In this document: positions 38,141-48,902 of the stretch, piece after piece
Layout: each line of letters begins with the position of its first letter
Numbering within the stretch: the stretch's first letter is position 1
Assembly (NCBI GenBank): GCA_015179045.1
Contig: WHUZ01000032.1
Location: 372,001 to 436,000, forward strand
Direction of reading: 5' to 3'
Length of the DNA stretch: 64,000 nucleotides
Source of the DNA: Kalaharituber pfeilii
Lineage: Eukaryota > Ascomycota > Pezizomycetes > Pezizales > Pezizaceae
Program-made: the position numbers and the translations under genes
Notes under the pieces: generated by a model
Database searches by the model: none
Seen by the model: the letters and a program-made list of their open reading frames with translations, nothing else
Told to the model about the DNA's origin: nothing

Positions 38141-41100
38141 ATGAAGCTTCTACACTTTCTCCTGCTTTCGAGCGGGCTCTTCACCCTCGCGGCCTTCGCG
38201 GGCGCCGGGGATGACGGCCCCAAAGACGCCGGTTCGCCGGGGATGCCGCCTCCACCGCCGCCTCCGCCGCCACCACCGCCATTCGGGCTGAGGCCCCCCC
38301 TCCACCGCCGCCAGGCATCGGTCTCCCCCCCGGCCGCCACCGTTCGCTGGACTCGGCCCGCCGCCGCCTCTTCTCCGGGACGGCCCTCGCCCGCCATTCG
38401 CTCTTCCACCGCCTCCGCCCCCTCCTCTGGGCGCCCTTGGCCCTTTGCCGCCTCCTCCCGGCGGCAAGCCGCTCCCCACGCCAGTCAGCGGCATGTCCCC
38501 ACCGCCTCCAGAAAAGGTGGCTTCCGCTGCCCTTGACGACAACAAGCCTTCACCGCGCGTTGGTGGTGAGCTGCCTTCCCCCCCACAACCCCCAATAACG
38601 GTCCTCCGTCGCCATTTGCTGGAGTCGGCCCTCCTCCACCTCCTCCGCCGCCATTTGCTGGAGTCGGCCCTCCTCCACCTCCGCCGCCGCCAATGAATGG
38701 TATGCCACCCCCTGGAAACAGGCTTCCTCCACCTCCACCTCTACCTCCTTCTGGAAACGGCCCATTCCCACCTCCCAGAGGACTAAATTCTGACAATGGT
38801 GCTTTCTCTGAGAATGGACCCCGCCCAAACCCCTTTTCTCCCGGTAGCAGATTCCAACCACCCCCGCCTTCTGGCAATGCCCCACGTCCGCCACCTAGGG
38901 ATGAGATTGCACCGCAGCCTTTTGCTAGGGAGGGGTTTTCCGAACCATCACCGCCACCACTACCATCGCCACCACCACCACCACCACCACCAGGACGTGG
39001 GCGACCATTCCCTCCATCCGGTCCAGGATATGAACCACCCCGCCCTCCGGTCATGAATAACGCCCCAGGTGGCGGCAAGATTGGGGATGTAGAGGATCTT
39101 CTTCCCGAGAAGGTCTCTGAAAAGGACAGCGCTCAGGTTGTGGTTCAAGAACAAAATCTTTCCGCTCCGGAACGCATCAAGGGCCCAATTAAGGATTATG
39201 TGAGCTCGTCTAATAATAGTAAGAACTCGCCTTCAGCCCCAGTTAAGGAAATGGACCAGGATTTCAACGCTGCGTCCAACAATAACTTCGAAGAGCACGA
39301 AGCAGAGGACGATGAGCCCAACTTCCCTCCGTTCTTACCTCCGCCACCTTTCGAACAACCCAGCAGACCCTATCCTCCACCCCCGCCAGGACGCCCTATG
39401 CTGCCGCCTCCACCGCCCATGAGAAGACCATACCCTCCTCCTCCTGCGCATCCTCAGCCGGGCTTGTACCCCCGTCCATTGGCCCCATTCATGTATGGTC
39501 CACCTCCACCATTGATTAAGGAAGAAGTAGTGGTTACGGCACAACCTTCGACCTCTACTTCCGCACAGTCTCGCCCAACGCCAAGTATTGTGCCAATAAT
39601 TCAGGAATGCAGAGGTGAAACCTGTACCACTGAATTACCGGGTGGTTTTGGAGGCTTTTTCCATAATGGGAGGGAATTCATAATTCCGGCAGTGACAGTC
39701 AACAATTACAACGACATCAACAATGCCAATGACAATCAGAACTTAAATGCTATCGCCAACGAGAACAAAAACGAACAAGAGCATATCAATGTTGTTGATA
39801 CTGTTGCTGTCAGTGAGAATCAGAACGAGAACGCTGCTGTGGCCCAGGCTCAGGGCGAGGCTGTTGCTCTCAACGAAAACTTGAACGCCAATGAAAACCA
39901 GAACGTGATTGAACAAGAAGTTACTGTCGAGAACATGTTCGAGGAGATTGAGTTCATTGAAGCTGCGGCAGCACAACAACAAGAGGAGAAGCAAACTCAG
40001 CAGGAATCTCAGAAGCAGGAGGAGGCACAACAGCAAATACAGGATCAGAACGTTCAGGCTGCTGTGGCACCTAGCGTGCAAGCTGTCCAGTCAGTTGCTC
40101 CAGTTACAGTATCGAAGGTGGTTCCCACAACGATTGTGGCCCCTCCTCCGCCGCCTCCAGTAATTCCTCCCCCACCAGCTGTTCCAACAAGACTTCCTCC
40201 GCCTCCACTGCCGCGCCCTTTGCCGACAGCTCCAGCCCTACCGCCACCACCCGTGTTCTCTCCATCACCCGTGTTCTCTCCACCACCCGTGTTCTCTCCA
40301 CCACCAGTGTTCTCTCCACCACCAGTGTTCTCTCCACCACCAGTGTTCTCTCCACCACCAGTTTTCTCTCCACCACCAGTGTTATTCCCAACGCCAGTTT
40401 TCTCTCCACCACCAGTGTTCTCGCCACCACCTGTGTTCTCTCCACCGCCAATATTAGCACCCGCACCGGTTTTCTCATCCCCATCAGTTGTCCTACCACA
40501 AGTAGTTACTCTCCCACCAGTGGTCTCGGTTTCTACCTTCGTTTCAGTTGTACCAGTAGTCTCAGTCTTGCCACCAATAGTGACGGTACTGCCTCCAGTG
40601 GTGTCTTCTCTTCCTGCAGTGGTAACTGTACTTCCGCCAGTCACCTCTGGCATCTCGCCAGTTGTTACCACTCTACCACCAATTGTCACAGTTTTGCCGG
40701 CAGTGACTACGACCCTGCCAGCCATTACCACTACTGAGGCGGTCCCTATCATTGTCACCACTTCTGTTATCATTGAAAAGCCGAGGGTCATTGAGAAGCC
40801 CGTCATCGAAACTCCTATCATTGTCGAAAAGCCATTGATTTCTGCTATCCCCACAGTCACTACATTACCTCCGGTTATCATTGAGCAAACGAAGACAATT
40901 GAAAAGATCGTGTCTCACATTAAGCCTGTTACGTACGAGGAGTTAACAACACTATTACTGGCGCCCTCTACTCAGACACAGGTTGAGATTATCCAAGTGA
41001 CAGCCGCACCACGTGTGACAACAGAGTTCATTACTTTCGTCAACGAGAAGGAATATGTCACTTCGATCGCCGGACAAACTGAAGTTACCGTCAACAGAGA

Positions 41101-44100
41101 GTGCAATTGCTATTCCACAACATCTTGTGCTACATGCCCTGTGGTTACTGAGTATCTTCCGACAACAGTTCCGATTATTCCTCCACCAGTGGAGACCACA
41201 GTCATTCCCTGTGTTACTTGCCCGGCAGTTGTATCTTTGGCACCAGTACCAATTGCTGTCACTGAGTTTGTGCCACTTCCGACGACATCGGTGGAGGTTG
41301 TGATTTCTACTGCGCCTGCACCAGTTGTCTCAGTTACGGAGACAGTTATCACCTCAATTGCTCAAATCCCAGTGACTACAATTGTACAACCTCCGCCTCA
41401 AGAAACAACAATTGTATCTTTGGCACCAGTACCAATTGCTGTCACTGAGTTTGTGCCACTTCCAACGACATCGGTGGAGGTTGTGATTTCTACTGCGCCT
41501 GCACCAGTTGTCTCAGTTACGGAGACAGTTATCACCTCAATTGCTCAGATCCCAGTGACTACAATTGTACAACCACCGCCTCAAGAAACAACAATTGTCC
41601 CATGCCCGACTTGCGCACCAGTTGTTTCAGTTTTTGTTCCTCCTCCAATCTCGGTCACTGAATTTACCCCAGCGCCTGTTGTTACTACTGTTGAGATTCC
41701 TGTTACTCCTTCCTTTGTGCCACCCCCTCCTCCACCGCCACCGGTTGTCGTTACGCTATCCAAGCCTGGGTTTACGGAGATTCGTGAGGTTACTATTGCA
41801 CCGATTGCTGCTCCTACAGCTGTCTTCTATCCACCACCATCGGTAGAGATTGAGAAAGAAGCTCTCCCGGTGCCCGCCGTACCTGTACGGAGGCCGGTCC
41901 AAGTTACTGCAGTTGAGGAGGTGCAAGAGGAGGTGGAGGTGGAGGTGTCAAAGCCAGCTCCTAAACCTGTTGTTATCTCTCCGCCTGCTGTTGAAGTTGA
42001 ACAGAAGGTTGAGTCTATTGTAGAGCGGCCAGCTCCGAAGATACCCAAAGTCTCAATTGTTCCTGTTGAGCTCGAGGAGGAGGTTGAGGTGATTGTTGAA
42101 ACACCTGCACCCAAGCCAACTTTTAAGGTTACGGCTGCTCCCGCCAAGATTGAAGAAGTAGTGGAAGCCATTGTTGAACAGCCTGCACCTAAACCAATTG
42201 TCAACGTCACAGTTGCTCCCGTCGAAGTCGAAGAAGAGGTTGAGGTTTTCCTAGAGAAGCCAGCACCTAAGCCAACTGTCAAGGTTACAGCTGCTCCCAT
42301 CGAGATTGAGGAAGAAGTGGAGGTCATTGTTGAGCAGCCTACGCCCAAGCCAACCGTTAAGGTCACAGCTGCTCCTGTGGAAATTGAGGCAGAGACCGAA
42401 GCTATTGTGGAGAAACCAGCACCTAAACCAACCGTCAAGGTTACAGCTGCCCCCATCGAGATTGAGGAAGAAGTGGAGGCCATTGTTCAGCAGCCTACGC
42501 CCAAACCAACCGTTAAGCCCACAGCTGCTGCTGTAGAAAATGAGGCGGAGACCGAAGCTATTGTGGAGAAGCCAGCACTTAAACCAACTGTCAAGGTTAC
42601 AGCTGCTCCCATCGAGATTGAGGAAGAAGTGGAGGCCATTGTTCAGCAGCCTACGCCCAAGCCAACCGTTAAGGTCACAGCTGCTCCTGTGGAAATTGAG
42701 GCCGAGATCGAAGCTATTGTGGAGAAGCCAACACCTAAACCAACTGTCAAGGTTACAGCTGCCCCAATCGAGATTGAGGAAGAAGTGGAGACCATTGTTC
42801 AGCAGCCTACGCCCAAGCCAACCGTTAATGTCACAGCTGCTACTGTGGAAATTGAGGCAGAGATCGAAGCTATTATGGAGAAGCCAGCACCTAAGCCAAT
42901 TGTCAAGGTTACAGCTGCCCCCATTGAGGTTGAGGAAGAAATGGAGGTCATTGTTGAGCAGCCTATGCCCAAGCCAACTGCTAAGGTCACTGCTCCTGTT
43001 GAAATTGAGGCAGAGATCGAAGCTATTGTGGAGAAGCCAGTACCTAAGCCAATTGTCAAGGTTACAGCTGCCCCCATTGAGGTTGAGGAAGAAATGGAGG
43101 TCATTGTTGAGCAGCCTATGCCCAAGCCAACTGCTAAGGTCACTGCTCCTGTGGAAATTGAGGCAGAGATCGAAGCTATTATGGAGAAGCCAGCACCTAA
43201 ACCAACTGTCAAGGTTACAGCTGCCCCCATTGAGATTGAGGAAGAAGTGGAGGTGATTGTTGAGCAGCCTATGCCTAAGCCAACTGCTAAGGTCACTGCT
43301 CCTGTGGAAATTGAGGCCGAGATCGAAGCTATTGTGGAGAAGCCAGCACCTAAACCAACTGTCAAGATTACAGCTGCCCCTGCCGAGGTTGAGGAAGAAG
43401 TGGAGGTCATTGTTGAGCAGCCTACGCCCAAACCAACCGTTAAGGTCACTGCTCCTGTGGAAATTGAGGCCGAGATCGAAGCTATTGTGGAGAAGCCAGT
43501 ACCTAAACCAGCCAAGACCTCAGCTGTTGCTGTAGAGCTTGAAGAGGAGGTTCAAGTGATTGTGGAAACGCCTAGGCCGAAGCAGCTTGTGGAAGTCACA
43601 TCAGCCCCTGTTGAGCTCGAGGAAGCGCCTAAGGAAGTTGCTTTGGAGCAGCCAGCACCAAAGGCACCAGTCAAGGTACTCCAGGCTCCTTCTGTTGCTG
43701 TTGCGGAGGCTGAAGTGGAAGTCCTCATGGAGGAATCTGTGACACCAATCTTGAAGCCTGCAATTGAGGTCACTTCCGTTCCTGTTGAAGAAGAGGTTGA
43801 GGAATTGGTACAACAATTACGTGCACCATCGATACCGCCGCTGCCATCACCACCACCACATGCAAAGGCTATTGCTGTCGCAGAAGTTAATATCAGCACT
43901 CCTGAGGTTTTTGTTACTCCAGTGGCTCTAACTGAAGTTGCCGAGGCTCCTGTTGCAGAGGCTGTTGCCAACGTTTCCGTCAATATCCCAGCCATACCGG
44001 CACTGGCCCCAGTTCCAGTTGCTGCTCCAGTTCCCGTGACTGAGGTCAACATCGCGGCAGCCCCACCAGCTTTGACTTCAGCTCTACTTGCTGCTCCAGT

Positions 44101-47100
44101 TGCCGCGACTGAGGTCAACATCGAGGCAGCCCCACCAGCACTGGCTCCAGTTGCTGCTCCAGTTGCCGCGACTGAGGTCTACATCGAAGCAGCTCCACCA
44201 GCACTAGCCCCAGTTCCAGTTGCTGCTCCAGTTGCCAACATCTCCGTCAATGTCCCAGCCCCACCAGCACTGACCCCAGTTCCAGTTGCTGCTCCAGTTG
44301 CCGCGACTGAGGTTAACACCGAGGCAGCCCAACCAGCATTGACCCCAGTTTCAGCTGCTGCCCCAGTTGCTGCGACTGAGGTTAACATCGAGGCAGCCCC
44401 ACCAGCATTGGCCCCAGTTCCAGCTGCTGCCCCAGTTGCCGTGACTGAGGTCAACATCGAGGCAGCAAGGGAGGGAATTGTTGCGCCACAGTAAGTTTAC
44501 CCATTATCTTCCTGATTGAATTTCACATTAACACCACTTTTAGAGCGAATATTTCAGCCCCTGTCGCTGTTGCAGCTGCTGTCTCGAACGAGATTATCAA
44601 TGAAATAACGATTAGTGCCGCGCCATCTATTAGCAGCGAGGCCCTTGTTCAGGAGGCCGCTGCAGAAGCTCCCGTGATTCCTCCTGCAGCCGCTGAAGTG
44701 ATCAACGTCCAAGGAGCTGCACCAGTTGTGGCTGCTGCCACCGTAGCTAATGAGATCGTTAATGAAATCACGTTCAATGGAGTAGTAGGTCCAGTGATTG
44801 CCCCTGCCCCCGCCCAGGTTGAAGAAATTACTGTTGAAGTTGCTGCGGCTCCAGCCGCTCCAGCGTCAGTTATCGTGAATGAGGCGCCCGCAATAGCACA
44901 GTTTGCCGTCGAGGCTGTCCCTGCACTCCCAGCACCAGTGGTTGTGAGCGAGTCACCTGCGGTAGCTGAGGTAGCTATTGAGGCTGCCCCGGCTCTACCA
45001 GCACCAGTTATTGTGAATGGGGTGCCTGCCATAGCACAGGTTGCCGTCGAGGCTATCCCTGCACCCCCAGCACCCGTGGTTGTGAGCGAGTCACCTGCGG
45101 TAGCTGAGGTAGCTATTGAGGCTGCCCCGGCTCCCCCGGCACCAGTTATTATAAATGGGGCGCCTACCATAGCACAGGTTGCCGTCGAGGCTGTCCCTGC
45201 ACCCCCAGCACCAGTGGTTGTGAGCAAGTCACCTGCGGTAGCTGAGATAGCTATTGAGGCTGCCCTGGCTCCCCCAGCACCAGTTATTGTTAACGAAGCG
45301 GGTGCCATAGCTGAAGTTGTCATCGAGGCTGTCCCTGCACCCCCAGCACCAGTTATTGTGAGTGAGGCACCTACGGTAGCTAAGGTAGCTATTGAGGCTG
45401 CTCCAGCTCCCCCGGCATCAGTTATTGTGAATGGGTTGCCTGCCATAGCACAGGTTGCCGCCGAGGCTATCCCTGCACCGCCAGCACCAGTGGTTGTGAG
45501 CGAGTCACCTGCGGTAGCTGAGGTAGCTATTGAGGCTGCCCCAGCTCCCCAAGCACCAGTTATTGTTAACGAAGCGGGTACCATAGCTGAAGTTGTCATT
45601 GAGGCTCTCCCTGCCCCCCCAGCATCAGTTATTGTGAATGAGGCACCTACGGTAGCTGAGGTAGCTATTGAGGTTCTCCCGGCTCCCCCGGCACCAGTTA
45701 TTGTGAATGGGGCGCCTGCCATAGCTCAGGTTGCCGTCGAGGCTGTCCCTGCACCCCCAGCACCAGTGGTTGTGAGCAAGTCACCTGCGGTAGCTGAGGT
45801 AGCTATTGAGGCTGCCCCGGCTCCCCCAGCACCAGTTATTGTGAATGGGGTGCCTGCCATAGCACAGGTTGCCGTCGAGGCTATCCCTGCACCCCCAGCA
45901 CCCGTGGTTGTGGGCGAGTCATCTGCGGTAGCTGAGATAGCTATTGAGGCTGCCCTGCCTCCCCCAGCACCAGTTATTGTGAATGGGGTGCCTGCCATAG
46001 CACAGGTTGCCGTCGAGGCTATCCCTGCACCCCCAGCACCCGTGGTTGTGAGCGAGTCACCTGCGGTAGCTGAAGTAGCTATTGAGGCTGCCCCGGCTCT
46101 ACCAGCACCAGTTATTGTGAATGGGGTGCCTGCCATAGCACAGGTTGCCGTCGAGGCTATCCCTGCACCCCCAGCACCCGTGGTTGTGAGCGAGTCACCT
46201 GCGGTAGCTGAGGTAGCTATTGAGGCTGCCCCGGCTCTACCAGCACCAGTTATTGTGAATGGGGTGCCTGCCATAGCACAGGTTGCCGTCGAGGCTATCT
46301 CTGCACCCCCAGCACCCGTGGTTGTGAGCGAGTCACCTGCGGTAGCTGAGGTAGCCATTGAGGCTGCCCCGGCTCCCCAAGCGCCAGTTATTGTTAACGA
46401 AGCGGGTGCCATAGCTGAAGTTGTCATCGAGGCTGTTCCTGCACCCCCAGCACCAGTGGTTGTGAACGAGACACCTGCGGTAGCTGAAGTAGCTATTGAG
46501 GCTCCCCCAGCTCCTCCAGCTCCTCCAGCTCCAGTTCCTGCAATAGCGCAGGCAGCCGTCGAGGCTGCCCCTTCACCCCCAGCACCAGTGGTTGTGAGCG
46601 AGGCACCTACGGTAGCTGAGGTAGCTATTGAGGCTGCCCCAGCTCCCCCGGCACCAGTTATTGTGAATGGGGCGCCTGCCACAGCACAGGTTGCCGTCGA
46701 GGCTGTCCCTGCACCCCCAGCACCAGTGGTTGTGAACGAGACACCTGCGGTAGCTGAAGTAGCTATTGAGGCTGCCCCAGCTCCCCCGGCACCAGTTATT
46801 GTGAATGGGGCGCCTGCCACAGCACAGGTTGCCGTCGAGGCTGTCCCTGCACCCCCAGCACCAGTGGTTGTGAACGAGACACCTGCGGTAGCTGAAGTAG
46901 CTATTGAGGCTGCCCCAGCTCCCCCGGCACCAGTTATTGTGAATGGGGCGCCTGCCACAGCACAGGTTGCCGTCGAGGCTGTCCCTGCACCCCCAGCACC
47001 AGTGGTTGTGAACGAGACACCTGCGGTAGCTGAAGTAGCTATTGAGGCTGCCCCAGCTCCCCCGGCACCAGTTATTGTGAATGGGGCGCCTGCCACAGCA

Positions 47101-48871
47101 CAGGTTGCCGTCGAGGCTGTCCCTGCACCTCCAGCACCAGTGGTTGTGGGCGAGGTACCTGCGGTAGCTGAGGTAGCTATTGAGGTTGCCCCAGCTTCCC
47201 CAGCCCCCCCAGCACCAGTGGTTGTGGGCAAGGCACCTGCGGTAGCTGAAGTAGCTATTGAGGTTGCCCCAGCTCCCCCAGCTTCCCCAGCGCCAGTTCC
47301 TGCAATAGCTCAGGCTGCCGTCGAGGCTGTCCCTGCGCCTCCAGCACCAGTGGTTGTGGGCAAGGCACCTGCAGTAGCTGAAGTAGCTATTGAGGTTGCC
47401 CCAGCTCCCCCAGCTCCCCCAGCTCCCCCAGCGCCAGTTCCTGCAATAGCTCAGGCTCCCATCGAGGCTGTCCCTGCGCCCCCAGCACCAGTGATTGTGA
47501 GCGAAGCACCTGCGGTAGCTGAAGTAGCTATTGAGGCTGTTCCCGTTCCTCCAGCACCAATTGTCAATGAGGTTCCTGCTGTAGCTGCACAGGCGACCGC
47601 CGTCGCTGGTGCATCTCCCCCAGTGCCTGTTATCATCAACAAGCAGCCTGCAGTAGCACAAGAAATTGCCGTTGAAGCAGCTCCTATTGCTGAGACTGCT
47701 CAGGTATCTGCGCCTGTTCCAGCACCGGCACTAGGACCAGAAGTTGTGCAGTCACCTGCTGCTCTTGAAGTCTCCGTCGAGTCTACGTTTGAGACCGCCC
47801 AGGTAGCAGGAGCTCCAGCGGCAGCCGCTGCAGTCGAAGTTCAACCTGCTCCAGCCCCAAAGGAAATCGAAGTACCCGGCGCGCCAGCTCCAGTACCGGC
47901 ACCGGCACCAACACCGGGGATTGTTCAATCACCTGCTGCTCTTGAAGTCTCCGTCGAGTCTACATTTGAGACTGCCCAGGTAGCAGGAGCTCAAGCAGCA
48001 GCCGCTGCGGTCGAAGTTCAAGCTGCTCCAGTTCCAGAGGAAATCGAAGTACCCGGGGCGCCAGCTACAGCACCGCCAGTCCCAGCTCCAGCTCCAGCAC
48101 CGGCACCAGCACCGGCACCAGCTCCAGCACCAGCTCCAGCTCCAGCTCCAGCACCAGCTCCAGCTCCAGCTCCAGCTCCAGCTCCAGCTCCAGCTCCAGC
48201 TCCAGCTCCAGCTCCAGCTCCAGCTCCAGCTCCAGCTCCAGCTCCAGCTCCAGCTCCAGCTCCAGCTCCAAAACCAGCAGCCGCTGCAGTCGAAGTTCAA
48301 GCTGCTCCAGTTCCAGAGGAAATCGAAATACCCGGGGCGCCAGCTCCAGCTCCAGCTCCAGCTCCAGCTCCAGCTCCAGCCCCAGAACCAGCAGCCGCTG
48401 CAGTCAAAGTTCAAGCTGCTCCAGTTCCAGAGGAAATCGAAATACCCGGCGCGCCAGCTCCAGCACCGGCACCGACACCGGAGATTGTTCAGTCACCTGC
48501 TGCTCTTGAAGTCTCCGTCGAGTCTACATTTGAGATGGTAGCAGGAGCTCCAGCAGCAGCCACTGCGGTCGAAGTTCAACCTGCTCCAGTTCCAAAGGAA
48601 ATCGAGGTACCCGGGGCGTCAGCTCCAGCTCCAGCTCCAGTTCCAAAGGAAATCGAAGTACCCGGCGCGCCAGCTCCAGCACCGGCACCCGCACCGGAGA
48701 TTGTTCAGTCACCTGCTGCTCTTGAAGTCTCCATCGAGTCCACATTTGAGAAAGTTGCAGGAGCTCCAGCGGCAGCCGCAGCGGTCGAAGTTCAAGCTGC
48801 TCCGGTTCCAAAGGAAATCGAAGTACCCGGGGCGCCAGCTCCAGCACCGCCAGCTCCAGCTCCAGCTCCAA

Positions 48872-48902
<31 letters not shown>

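Noticed and set aside
38693..44494. Start of the giant gene at the internal ATG 38693
   Set aside because: Continuous Pro-rich coding extends upstream to a signal peptide at 38141 once the three C7 runs are considered, and a secreted GPI protein needs that signal.
44649..47661. Long minus-strand open frames (up to 501 codons) opposite the giant gene
   Set aside because: They are antisense readings of the stop-poor 138-base repeat. Their period and Ala/Thr/Gly composition follow from the plus-strand repeat, and they have no start context or domain.
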